Assembly (NCBI GenBank): GCA_963691705.1
Contig: OY829542.1
Span: 20,508,579-20,572,578, forward strand
From: Viola odorata
Taxonomy: Eukaryota > Streptophyta > Magnoliopsida > Malpighiales > Violaceae
Direction: 5' to 3'
DNA length: 64,000 nt
Under the pieces are notes generated by a model that made no database searches, was not told the DNA's origin, and saw only the letters and a program-made list of their open reading frames with translations. The position numbers were made by a program, and so were the translations under genes. Each line of letters starts with the position of its first letter. Within the stretch, counting starts at the first letter, position 1. Shown piece by piece: positions 1 to 10,544 of the stretch.

Positions 1-1025
1 TGTGGCGGTTCAAGCCCCACATTTCAAAAATCGTGTGGCGGTTCAAACCCCACAATTTAAGAAATCGTGTGGCGGCTCAAACCCCACATTTTAAGAAAAA
101 TTGTGTGGCGGTTCAAACCCCACATTTTAAGAAAAATCATGTGGCGGTTCAAACCCCACATTTCAAGAAAAATCATGTGGCGGTTCAAACCCCACATTTC
201 AAAAAAAATCCATGTGGCGGTTCAAAAACCCCACCTTCCAAAATTGTGTGGCGGTTTAAACCCCACATTGCAAAAAATCATGTGGCGGCTCAAGCCCCAC
301 CTTTCAAAAAATCATGTGGCGGTTCAAACCCCACATTTCAAACATTGCGTGGCGGTTCAAGCCCCACCTTGCAAAAATCGTGTGGCGGTTCAAAAACCCC
401 ACCTCTCAAAAAATCATGTGGCGGTTCAAACCCCACATTTCAAAGATTGCGTGGCGGTTCAAGCCCCACCTTCCGAAAATCGTGTGGCGATTCAAACCCC
501 ACCTTTCAAAAAATCATGTGACGGTTCAAACCCCACCTTTAAAAAAAAAAAAATCAAAAATCGTGTGGCAGTTCAAACCCCACTTTTCAGAAATCGTGTG
601 GCGGTTCAAACCCCACGTTTAAAAAAAAAAAAAAAAATCAAAAAAATCGTGTGGCGGTTCAAACCCCACCTTTCAAGTAATCGTGTGGTGGTTCAAACCC
701 CACCTTGCAAAAATCATGTGGCGGTTCAAACCCCGCCTTTCAAAAAAATCGTGTGGAGGTTCAAAAACCCCACCTTGCAAAAATCGTGTGGCGGTTCAAA
801 CCCCATCTTTCAAGAAGTCATGTGGCGGTTCAAACCCCACCTTTCAAGTAATCGTGTGGTGGTTCAAACCCCACCTTGCAAAAATCATGTGGCGGTTCAA
901 ACCCCGCCTTTCAAAAAAATCGTGTGGAGGTTCAAAAACCCCACCTTGCAAAAATCGTGTGGCGGTTCAAACCCCATCTTTCAAGAAGTCATGTGGCGGT
1001 TCAAACCCCACCTTCCAAAAACCAT
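1..1025. repeat. Minisatellite, about 30 copies of a 30-35 bp hairpin-forming unit
   Basis: The consensus core is tgtggcggttcaaaccccac, followed by a variable A-rich linker such as atttcaaaaaatca. Copies vary by point changes and by runs of A of different length. The core is an imperfect inverted repeat: TGTGG and GGTT on the left pair with AACC and CCACA on the right, with one bulged C. The array lies immediately 5' of a second array and of a retrotransposon PPT and LTR, so it fits the tandem repeats known from the 3' untranslated region of Tat/Ogre retrotransposons. Open frames through it are by-products of the repeat. The left edge is cut by the window. Confidence 0.9.
650..1012. repeat. 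171-bp higher-order repeat within the minisatellite
   Basis: Positions 650-820 and 821-991 carry the same five-monomer block in the same order, including rare variants (gtggtgg, ccccgcc, gtggagg, ccccatc). A third partial copy starts at 992. By eye the two full copies are identical, which implies a recent segmental duplication by unequal exchange or slippage. Confidence 0.9.
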
Positions 1026-1806
1026 TTAACGTTTGTTTTGCAGAATCAGTCATGATTATCAGCATCCGAGTGGAGCTGAATTTATCAAGGTCCGAGTGGA
1101 GTTGTAGGCATCTGAGTAGAGCCGTTATTGATCAGCGTCTGAGTAGAGCTGAATTTACATTTTCTGCATCGCGACATTCGAGGGGAGACGTCCGAGTGAA
1201 GTCGCATTTTACATTTCTGTAAGGTATCCGAGTGGAACCATCAGCGTCCGAGTGGAGCTGAATTTATCAACGTCCGAGTGGAGTTGTTGGCATCTGAGTA
1301 GAGCCATTAGTGATCAGCGTCCGAGTGGAGCTGAATTTATATTTTTCAAGACATCCGAGTGGAGTCATCAGTGTCCGAGTGGAACTGAATTTGCAAGGTA
1401 TCCGAGTGGAGCCATCAGCGTCTGAGTAGAGCTGAATTTATATTTATGCATCACGGAATTCGAGTGGAGACGTCCGAGTGTAGCCGCAATTTATATTTTT
1501 CTGCAAGGTATCCGAGTGGAGCCATCAGCGTCCGAGTGGAGCTGAATTTCCTTTTCTGCAACATATCCCAGTGGGCATCAGTGTCCGAGCGGAGTTTAGT
1601 TTCCTTTTCAACAATTTAAATTCCCGCATCAGAGTCCAAGAGGAGTTGAATTTACATTTTTCTACAACATATCCCGAGTATCATATTGGGCATGAGTGTC
1701 CGTTTTCGTTTCTGCTATATAAATTTCTGCCACAGCATCCAAGTGGTGCTGAATTTATATTTCTGCAAAGTATCCCGCATCCTAAGGACATCAACGTTGA
1801 GGAGGT

Positions 1807-2025
1807 TTGCCCAAAGGCAAGTTGGAAGAATTAAAGGAGGAGTTCACGGTCTCATCAGAAATTCATGACCTAATCAATGAGTTGGATGTACTTCTGACCC
1901 CCTCAGGTCTCTCAGGAGCCTTGGATTTCTCGGATCAAATTACTGAACTCCAACCTTCAATTTTGCAGGCACTAGACTTAAAGCTCAAAACGCTGCCTGA
2001 TCACTGGAAGTCATCTGAATCCTAA
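1807..2025 (+). other. Unexplained 72-codon open frame inside the repeat-rich 3' UTR
   Basis: This frame covers nearly all of the unique island between copies of the second array. The predicted peptide is acidic and leucine-rich (starts MPKGKLEELKEE, ends HWKSSES), with amphipathic-looking segments. I see no domain and no promoter. It may be the worn 3' end of a coding segment of the retrotransposon or chance. A real product is not supported. Confidence 0.3.
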
Positions 2026-2050
2026 GGACATAAGTGTCTGAGTAAAGCTA

Positions 2051-2150
2051 CAATCCTGTTCTCGTGAGCGGCTTAGTCCACACATCCTGTTCTCGTGAGC
2101 GGCTTAGTCCCCACAACCTTGTACTTGTGAGCGGCTTTGTCCCCCACAAT
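2051..2150. repeat. Three copies of a 31-33 bp unit, ctcgtgagcggcttagtccc
   Basis: Three consecutive units carry the core gtgagcggct(t)(a/t)gtccc(c)aca, starting near 2051, 2082 and 2115. The core resembles the minisatellite core (gtggcggttcaaaccccaca) and a motif repeated inside the LTR (gtgcggcttcgaccccac). Confidence 0.75.
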
Positions 2151-2540
2151 CCTATATCATGTCCAAATGGAGCCATCAACATCAAATAAATATTCGAATG
2201 GAACCATCAGCGTCCGAGTGGAGCTGAATTTACCAACGTCCGAGTGGATTTCTCGGCATCTGAGTAGAGTCGTTGTCCATCAGCATCCTAGTGGAACTGA
2301 ATTTATTTTCTTACAATTTAAGCAATTTAAATTTTCGCATCAACGTCAGAGCGGAGGTAAGCTCACATTTCTACAATTTGCATATCTGCATCATGGTGTC
2401 CGAGTGGAACCATTTTCTTTTTCCACTTATAAGATTTATGCCTTTCAAATGTCATTTTGCATTTTGAACATTCGTGATACTGGGGCAACCGTCTTTACTG
2501 CTCATCAAAAATTTCAGTTACACTTTATTTTCGATAAGAC

Positions 2541-2557
2541 AGTAAAGAGGGGGCAAC
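2541..2557 (+). other. Polypurine tract of a Ty3/gypsy element
   Basis: The sequence agtaaagagggggcaac lies directly before the TGTTGATACCC that starts the LTR. A purine run at this position is the primer site for plus-strand DNA synthesis in LTR retrotransposons, so the element's coding part lies to the left, outside the window, and this is its 3' LTR. Confidence 0.8.
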
Positions 2558-3149
2558 TGTTGATACCCGAATTTTGACGATTAACTTAAATTGTTCATTT
2601 TTTTGCTCAATTTTGATCTTATTTTTATTATTATTATTTCCGTTTATTTACCATTCATTATCTTGTTTTATTTTGTTTCATGTCATTTTATTTTATTTTG
2701 TATGTATTTTTCATTCGAACTTTTATCGATTCCAAATAAAATTTCTCGTATCATTAGATCGAATCACAAAAACTAATCATACCCATTTTTCACTTTCGCT
2801 TTACTTTACATTACTTTACTCATTTTTTCCTCTCCACCATCCGAACATCATCATCTCTTCCCTTTCAATTTATAAAGAAACACCATCACCACCTTGTCTC
2901 CATTTTTCTTTCAAAAAGTACCCAACGGATCCAATTTCAATGGGATCCCATTATAAACAGATCACCCAATTTCAATCGGGGAGGGGGGCAATCACAAATC
3001 CAAATCCATCCCTCTGCCAAAATTAATTCCCAAATCCGAATCCTCTTGCAATTAGTTCCAATCAACCCACTGCAAAAAAACCAATTCTAATCCTAAATCA
3101 CTCGCCCGAAACCAAATCCACCCCGTCCGAAATCAAATCAAACTCAACC

Positions 3150-3620
3150 TCTCAACGACCTTCGTCCCCTCTCCTCATCACAACCGCGCCAAACACCCCA
3201 ATCACCACCATCAAACCCGCCGCAAGCCACCAGACCACAATCATCGCCGCCACATTGAACCAAACCCAGCCGCGCCAAACACCTAATCACCACCATCAAA
3301 CCCACAACCAAATCAAACCCCAATCAACCCAAACCACCCAAGCCCATCCGGCCAAACAGCCCCCAAACTCACCAAACCAGCCCAGCCACCGCCTCACCCC
3401 GCCGTCACCACCTAAATCCAACCAAATCAAACCCAATCAACCCAAACCCAGCCGCGCCAAACACCCAATCATCCAACAACCACCCTATCCCAAAAATCCA
3501 GCCACCGCATCTCCTCTCCCTCTCAACTCCCCGAGCAGCCATCAACCCATCCTCTCAAACACCCAAATCAAGACCAATCCCTAAACGCAAACCAAATCAA
3601 CAACCTAAAACCGCAAGCCA
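3150..3620. repeat. Low-complexity CCAAATCAAACCC-rich block within the LTR
   Basis: The strand is almost free of G over several hundred bases, with recurring caaatcaaaccc, accaccatcaaa and cagccgcgccaaacaccc words. The frame at 3255-3584 is rich in Pro, Gln, Asn and Thr because of this composition and is not a credible gene. Confidence 0.7.
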
Positions 3621-4504
3621 ACCATCCCACCAAACCAAACCCGACCTGACCACGCCACTGCCGCATCACCACGCCGGCGTCACTGCCTCGCTACTGCCCC
3701 GTCTCCGACGACCACCCGTTGCCACCGCGTGCCTCCACCGTCACTGATCTCACTGCTTGCCCGGTCGAGGAAGCAAAAGAAGAAAACAGAATAGAGAAGA
3801 GAGAAGAAGTAAAGAAAAAAAGAAAGAAAAGAATGAGGTAGCCGGCGGCGGCATAAGAAGAAGAAGAAGGCTGGTAGCCGCCGGCGGCATGTAAGAAGGA
3901 GGGATAGGATTAATTAGGTTGTTTAGGATTGGGTTAGGTTTTTGTTTATTAGGTTTGGGCTTGAGGTTGGCCCATTAGAAAGAAAAGAGGAGAAGAAAAG
4001 GGAGATGGGCTTCGACCCATCAGAAGAGAAAGAGAAGGGAGTTTGTTTTAATTAACGAGCTCGAACATTCAGACCAATATACGAATTTTAATGGGTAAGG
4101 TGATTTCATTTTATTAATATTTGATTATTTGGAATTTACGTGTTTATTTGTCTATTTTGTTCGTATGTTTTATTTGCACGCTCGTCGTGATGATGCCCCA
4201 ATGAGCTTGTTGGAGCTCGACGAGGAGTTCGATGCGTCATTGCCAATTGCGAAGCTCGAATGGAGAATTTAATTGTTGTATTTATTTATTTGGGAATTTG
4301 TAATTAATTTGTAATATTTATTTGCAGTATTTATCTATTTTATTATTAATTATTGCCACTAATCCTTGATCTGCAGGTAAAGCTCTCCAGGTATGTTTTT
4401 CTTTTTCCCTTCTTTATTTTGGATAAACGTATTTTAATGCGTGATTGTTAGAATTCGAATTAATCAGTTTGCATGATGCTTATACCATTGAATGTGCTTT
4501 ATTT

Positions 4505-4650
4505 TATGCTTGTTTCGTGTGCGGCTTTGTCCCCACGAATTTACACTTTATTTTGATGAATGTGTTTCGTGTGCGGCTTCGACCCCACAAATATTTTTCA
4601 ATTTATGCTATATTGACGAATGTGTTATGTGCGCGGCTTCGACCCCACTT
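4505..4650 (+). repeat. Three LTR-internal copies of a cgtgtgcggcttcgaccccac motif
   Basis: Copies start near 4516, 4568 and 4628, separated by 52 and 60 bp, each followed by an A/T-rich stretch ending in a form of gatgaatgtgt. The core is related to the minisatellite at 1-1025 and to the triple repeat at 2051-2150. Confidence 0.75.
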
Positions 4651-5301
4651 CCCGGTTTTTCTCTTTTCAACGTGTTTTTCGCATTCACTCAAAACGGTAC
4701 TTTGTTAGTCTATGCGTGCTTAGAATCACCTAGTAAATAGGATTTAATCACGTGCATTGGCCCGATGATGATAGTGATCCATCGTTGTTCACTAAGGTCG
4801 TCGCTTTGGTAAAGATTAATAAAACGGTAGTAATCCCACCTAATTTGGCATGTAATCGGACTAATTTTGAACTCGGCTAAATATAACCGGAATAGGTGTG
4901 AAACCAACCTTTTTATCTTTTAGAGGATAAAAAATGTTATTTTCTATTAAACAACTCGACAACAATTAGGATAAAATCAATCTCACAAATTTAAGAACTA
5001 AAGTGACGATCCCCTTGAGGGCCCAAATTACTTGTTTTCAACATGATTTTTAAACACCTCTTTTTTAGAACCGGTAACCTTTTTAAGGATGAGACTCGGG
5101 TGCCTAACACCTTCCCAAGTCCATAATACGACCCCGAACCATCGTTCTTGGGTTTAGACCCTTTTCATTTGTGCCTTAGTTTTATTTTATTTTCTTCCTT
5201 TTTTGGACATTATAGGTTTCCCTAAACCTTAGAAAAATAGGGTGGCGACTTCATTGTATGTGTTTTCTTGCGTCCCGAATTTCGCTCGCGACGGTGCGAC
5301 A

Positions 5302-6748
5302 GTAAATTGTAATATTTTATTTTTGACGGTTTCAGCAACCATCAATAACCAATTACCAAAAAAAAAGTTGTTTGGCGTTTCTCATATTATTAAACTCTAT
5401 GTTAATGATGCTGACTATGGAGAGATTTATAATACTTGTGTGTCTAAGTCTGAGGCCAAATATTCCAAGCATGAGGGATATTTATTTAAGCGCAAGCGCT
5501 AGTGTATGCCACATTGTTCCTTGCGTGAATTGTTTGTGCATGAGTCACACAGTGGCGGTTTGGTGGGCCACTTTGGTGTGAATAAAACTTTGGATGTATT
5601 GAAAGATCATTTTTATTAGCCCCATATGAAGCGCTATGTTGGCCGCATTGTAGATCATTGTATTGTGTGCCGAAAGGTAAAATCTAAGGTTTCTAATCAT
5701 AGTGAACACATGCCATTGTCCTTCCCACCCTTGGATCGATTTGTCTATAGACGTTGTTATTGGTTTGCCAAACTCTAAGAGGGGAAAGGATTCAATCTTT
5801 GTTGTAGTCGATCAATTTTCTAAGTTGACACATTTTATTGCTTGTGGTAATACTAATGATGAGACTAAAATTGCTAATTTATTCTTTAAAGATGTAGTGT
5901 GTTTGCATGGTGTTCCTTTAAGCATAGTTAGTAATAGAGATGGTAAGTTCCTTAGCTACTTTTGGAAGGTTTTGTGGAGAAATTTGGGTACGAAATTTTT
6001 ATTTTCTACATCTTGTCACCTACAAACCGACGGACAAACGGAAGTGGTTAATAGGACTCTTGGTTCCTTATTGCGTACTTTGGTTCAAAAGCATATGTCT
6101 ACTTGGGAAGAATGTCTTCCATTTATTAAGTTTGCTTATAATCGTTCCATTCATTCTACTACGCATTATTCTCCTTTTGAGATTGTGTATGGCTTTAATC
6201 CTATGACTCCATTAGATTTGATCCATTTGCCTTTGAGTGAGTTATCTAGCATAGATGGCAATAAGAAGGCTGAGATGGTGAAAAGGATCAATGAACAAAC
6301 CAAGCGCAACATTGAAAGGATGAATGTTAAGCTCGCACTTAAGAGAAATCAAGGAAGGACACTTATGTCCTTCAATGTAGGGGATTGGGTTTAGTTGCAT
6401 CTACACCGGGGCCAACACCGAGGAAAGATAGCGCCGCGAGGTAATGGTCCTTTCCAAATCATTGCCAAGATCAACGACAATGCCCACAAGCTAGACTTGC
6501 CGAGTGAGTATTGTTCAGTTAGTGCCACTTTTAATGTTACTGACTTAACTTTGTTTGATATAGATGAGGATGATGATTCGAGGGCGAATCCTTTCGAAGG
6601 GGGAGGGAATGATGAGAATCTAGGTTTATCGCATGCGCACACCATGCCATTACCATCGTTGGGCCCGATGACTCAAGCCAAAGGCAAGGAGATCCAAGGG
6701 AAGCTCTCTCACCTTCTTTACAAGGAACTTGAGCGAGAGACTAATTGA
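5302..6748 (+). pseudogene. Decayed Ty3/gypsy (chromovirus-like) integrase fragment
   Basis: Three frame segments together read as the end of RNase H, the integrase HHCC zinc domain (HESHSGGLVGHFGV ... CIVCRKVK), the integrase core and its C-terminus. The core shows WIDLSIDVVIGLP, then IVSNRDGKF where related elements have SDRD, then QTDGQTEVVNR. The middle catalytic Asp therefore reads Asn. Breaks: in-frame stops at 5500-5502 (TAG), 5617-5619 (TAG at a usual Trp) and 6392-6394 (TAG at the Trp after GDWV), plus a frameshift near 5690-5740. The tail contains a GPMTQAKGKE motif typical of this group; no chromodomain is recognisable. The 5' part is separated by the Tat LTR insertion at 5301/5302. 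The element is dead. Confidence 0.85.
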
Positions 6749-7959
6749 AGAAGCTGTCTTGAGAGAGAAGGCTCCGAGGCTAGTGGTCGTGCTTTTAGCC
6801 TCACTACGCGAAGCCAGCCGCACCAACTCGAACCATTGAGGTTCATAGTAGGGAGCATTGTATCACCTCGGGCCTTTTGCAACATTTTCCCAAGCCAAAC
6901 CGAGTTTCAGCCTATTCGCACGAGTGGATCCCGAGATGGTCTATGTCGACCTTATCGCATGTGTTGGGCGCGCACCCGCATTGCACATGCGGCCTGGCCA
7001 TGCGATGGACTCCTACTTGATTAAGAACTTGTTTATTTTAATTATTATTTATTTTGTTTGATAGTTAAAGATATTGTTCGAGTACAATTTCTAATTCTAT
7101 TCCTATAAGGCTTTAGGCTTTTCTATTTATAGGGCCGCTTTGGCTCATTGTAAGGGACGACGAATTATGATTATTTAAGACTGTCTTGAGAGAGATTTAT
7201 CTTTGTTTGTTCATTCGTGAACCTTGTTTCTTCTTAAGTCCTGAAAGCTTGAGATTAGTGCAAGTAAAACTCGAAGTTTCGTCCACCAATTGTTTCCACT
7301 AGGTTTAATTCGCAAAGTCGAATTTAGGTCTAGAACTCAATTGAGAACCTCACTTGAAAATCGACTAGGTTAAGCAATCTAATATTGCTTGGTTTAGGCT
7401 CGTGCTTGCTGAGCTAAGTCTTCCGCACCAAAATCCTTCCTTTGAGCAACGATCGTGTGGTTAAATCGAACCTAGGTAACTAGGATCGTATCACCTTGTA
7501 CGTCTTGCCCTATATGTGTCATTCCTACACTTCATGGACTATTCGGTTAAATCCCTCTAAGTGCCTTCTCCGAGTTATTTAATAGTTAAGGTTTGTTCTT
7601 AAGTGTACCTGGTCTCTATAGCACACCTATGAGTTATGAATAAAATACATTTGAACCGATGATCAATTAGCCCAAATCGTAACCGACGATAGATCTTTAC
7701 TAGGAAAACTTCTCTCTTTGAGTTAATATTCTGTTTACTTTGCTTAATTTATTTATTTTTTGATTAATTGATAGTTTTAAAAACATAACTTTAAATCCCC
7801 CCTTGTTCACGGTTACTTATTTCGTTTTGTCATTACCTGATTGTTATTGGAAGAATATGTCTTGGTCAGTTTCTGAGGATCGACCCTATTAGCACTATAC
7901 GCAGTTTAATTTATGCATATTGGATATAGCTTTTATTATTATTTTTCACTACTTCGACA
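6749..7959 (+). mobile_element. 3' end and probable LTR of the chromovirus-like element
   Basis: After the last coding trace the sequence turns non-coding and holds LTR-like landmarks: a TATA-like stretch (tctatttatagggccgc near 7120), a long transcribed leader-like region, and a gaggatcgaccc motif near 7890 that often precedes the end of gypsy LTRs. A plausible LTR runs from a TGATTAAG at 7018 to acttcgaca at 7959. I cannot confirm either border because the 5' LTR is outside the window. Confidence 0.45.
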
Positions 7960-9039
7960 ATCGATAACTAACTTAAACTAAAGTAAGAGAAAATGTTCAC
8001 ATCAAAATATATGACGCTACCAAAAATGTCATATTATTGTGAAATTTCTAGCCAACGCAAGAAGTCATATAAATCTATTATGTATATAAACGATACAAAA
8101 TTAAAATTAATGCAGTGTTGACACATGTCATTTTAGTAGTTAATATAAAATTAACACATAATATTTGAAATTAATAACTATAACTAAAAAAAGTATTAAT
8201 AAGTTAATTTAATCAACCAATTAATTAAATTATTTAAATGTTATTTTCATCATTATTCAATATTTATTCTATCTAATTTCACTTTTATAATCTTAAATTA
8301 ATTATTTTAATAAAATAAATATTAATAAAAAATTAATTATTTTAATTAATTAACAAATAAAACCAAATAGATTATTACAATAATATATAACAATTAATGG
8401 ATATAACTCAAGTTGTATTCATTAAACGATTTTATTCATCTTAGACGATCTTATTAGTCATTTAATCTTACTATCATTGTAATTTATTATTTTTTAATTG
8501 AGATTATATTACATACATATACTAACAAAAAATTGACACTACACTAAAATTTAATATATTAAAATAAACTATATAAAAATTCAAAACTTTTTAATATATT
8601 TTGATCTTTTAATTATTAATTTGACTTTTAATCTTTTATTGATAAATAATAATATGCACGATGCGCGGCAGGAGACTAGTTAGTATAATTACTCTTTAAA
8701 ATCATGACTAGTGAGCATCCTTAATTGCATTTGTTATTTGTCTCTAATTAGTGGCTCTAGCTTCTACGTTATGTGATCGTGTTGAGTTGGTGAGTGGAAT
8801 GATACAGGAGAGATTTAGAAAATTTTGTAACACACGTTATTATTTCCAACGATATATCATATTGGTAAGTTGCATGGTATGTAAAAAGCAATATTATTAG
8901 AGATACTATTGTCAATAGATAATCAAAGTTTATCTCTTATTTATTATTTAGATAGATAACTAGAAAGAGAATATACAAATAACATATGTATATTAAAATA
9001 AAAAAGCTAATAAAAGTATTTTTGGAAAAAAAATTGATA
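7960..9039. other. AT-rich spacer; possible Helitron 3' end near 8651-8680
   Basis: No gene is visible. The stretch is very AT-rich with short direct and inverted repeats. The sequence gcacgatgcgcggcaggaga followed by CTAGT at 8676-8680 resembles plant Helitron 3' termini (GC-rich hairpin, then CTAG before a T). I could not find a matching 5' TC end, so this is only a suggestion. Confidence 0.3.
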
Positions 9040-9048
9040 CTATTAATT

Positions 9049-9428
9049 AGGTTAAATGCTCATTTTAGTCCTTATGTTTGTCTTTGACTGAAATTGATCC
9101 CCATGTTTGTATAATTGACTAAAATCAATCCAATTAATTTAATTTAATTAATTTTTATTTTTCAAAAATGCCAAAAAAATATTATTCGTTAATAAGAAAG
9201 ATAAAAAAAATTATTTTATTATTATTATTTTGACCATGTTATCATATTATGTAGGATATTAGTAAAAAAAATTCTAGAATTTTTTGAAAATAAAAATTAA
9301 TTTAATTTAATTAATTGGAATGATTTCAGTCAATCATACAAATATGAGGATCAATTTCTATCTAAGACAGACATGAAAACTAATTCTAGATTTTTAGATA
9401 AACGTAGGGACTAAAATAGACATTTAGC
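9049..9428. mobile_element. Mutator-like MITE, 380 bp, 9-bp target duplication
   Basis: Left end aggttaaatgctcattttag and right end (reverse complement) gctaaatgtctattttag form long imperfect terminal inverted repeats that continue through about 30 bp and into the body. The 9-bp ctattaatt flanks it on both sides (9040-9048 and 9429-9437). No coding capacity. A related element lies at 12198-12619. Confidence 0.8.
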
Positions 9429-9437
9429 CTATTAATT

Positions 9438-10387
9438 ATTATTAAAATAGCATGGATCAAACTCGTTGAAATTGATCCATGCTAATATCTATTTTAGTCA
9501 CAAAGAAGACATGCACTAACCAGAGCTATAATCTATATTCATAATATATCTACGGCCACAATCATAGTATTAATTAATGGTAACGGCTAACGTAATAAAA
9601 ATTGGTAACGGTCTCGATAGCGCGGTATATAACAGTAGAACATAATAGTTGCATTTGTCATGGCTACTATTGTATTGTAAATCTTTAAAAAAAATACTCT
9701 AATTTGTATTATTTCAACCTTATAAATATATATTATAATACATTTATAAGTAAATATTAATACATACATGATATACTTAAATTTAAAATTGGTTCTTCAA
9801 ATCACAATTCCAATTTTACATACATAAGTTAGACAATTAATAATGTGCATTGCTTGTGGAATTTTATAATTCACTTCACATGAGAAGGTTCGAAACAAAA
9901 ACATTTGTATGTACATGAAAAAAGTTATATAAATATAAAGGTTAAATAATGGTCATCACGATATATAATGATGTTACATAATATATGGTAATCATCGTTA
10001 CGCTGTATAACGACTTTTGGAACCTATATATCAGAAATATCATAGTAACTGCTTAACCACCTTTAATGAATAGGCATTTACGTTTAACACTAATGGCCAC
10101 AATACCTCTCATCAAACTACTAGCAGTCTAGCAAGAAAAGGTAGCCCGTTTTCTACCGTCTTCAAAGCCCAAACGAGGTATTGGGGCCGAACTGTTGTGC
10201 TTAGTTTTGGTTGAGTGAAGCCTATCATATCAGCAACATTCAATGTCGCTTCAATTTATTACTGGATAAGAATTTTGCGCAAAGATTTATCTACGCGGTA
10301 AATAACTAGATTGCTCTTTAATTTGCTAAATCAGCAAAATACTCCGGAACCAAGGAAAACATAATCGTGGCAGAAAAGGGTCTTGGA
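9438..10387. other. Intergenic, no gene seen
   Basis: AT-rich sequence with scattered taacg-type words (gtaacggctaacg, gtaacggtctcgatagcg, cgttacgctgtataacg) but no long open frame, RNA gene or clear transposon ends. The right part becomes the upstream region of the small ORF at 10545. Confidence 0.5.
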
Positions 10388-10431
10388 CACGTGATCAAAT
10401 TGAGATGTGTCATCGTCCTTTTCGACACGTG
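10388..10431 (+). promoter_or_regulatory. Two CACGTG G-box/ABRE-type elements
   Basis: Perfect CACGTG palindromes stand at 10388-10393 (context gacacgtgatc) and 10426-10431 (context cgacacgtggtaa), 38 bp apart and about 60-100 bp upstream of the TATA-like box at 10490. ACGTG cores in pairs are the usual signature of ABA-responsive and seed-expressed promoters bound by bZIP factors. Their role here is inferred. Confidence 0.55.
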
Positions 10432-10489
10432 GTAATCTCTGAATTTAAAAATAAAGGAACAAAAAACATGAAATGGTGTAGCTAGGTTG

Positions 10490-10498
10490 TATAAAAAT
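10490..10498 (+). promoter_or_regulatory. TATA-like box
   Basis: The sequence tataaaaat lies 47 bp upstream of the ATG at 10545 and downstream of two G-boxes, giving a compact promoter layout. Confidence 0.5.
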
Positions 10499-10544
10499 GA
10501 TAATGGAAAATTGATTTGGATAAACAATCAACGAAGAGTGAAGA

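Larger units (their letters stand above)
1050..2440. repeat. Degenerate second array, unit built on gtccgagtggagctgaattt
   Basis: Variants of catcagcgtccgagtggag and ctgaatttat recur at irregular spacing (for example near 1066, 1090, 1236, 1317, 1366, 1412, 1526, 2210 and 2395), often separated by aaggtatccgagtggagcc. The array is much more diverged than the minisatellite to its left and is interrupted by a unique stretch at about 1790-2030. It lies in the 3' untranslated region of the Tat-type element whose LTR starts at 2558. Confidence 0.8.
2558..5301 (+). mobile_element. 3' LTR of a Tat/Ogre-type Ty3/gypsy retrotransposon
   Basis: The LTR begins TGTTGATACCCGAATTTTGA right after the polypurine tract and ends ...CTCGCGACGGTGCGACA, giving 5'-TG...CA-3' borders over 2744 bp. 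Very long LTRs and a repeat-filled 3' UTR are characteristic of the Tat/Ogre group. The motifs gggtggcgact and cgctcgcgacggtgcgaca near its end are ones I associate with this group. It contains a C/A-rich low-complexity block (about 3150-3620), a GA-rich block (about 3765-3900) and a three-copy internal repeat (4505-4650). ORFs inside it look fortuitous. Sequence after 5301 is an unrelated decayed retroelement, so the element inserted there; the expected 5-bp target duplication is gtaaa (5302-5306), with its partner outside the window. Confidence 0.85.

Noticed and set aside
1..1025. Resemblance to a CRISPR array
   Set aside because: The units are a plant minisatellite; the linkers are related A-rich variants rather than unique spacers, no cas genes exist, and the context is eukaryotic.
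1..1025. Tandem tRNA genes, because of the GGTTCAAACC word
   Set aside because: No A-box, no cloverleaf and no anticodon arm at the right spacing; at most B-box-like words.
33..1222. Several long open frames through the first kilobase
   Set aside because: They are the minisatellite read in three frames; the peptides are short repeats and no start, domain or promoter supports them.
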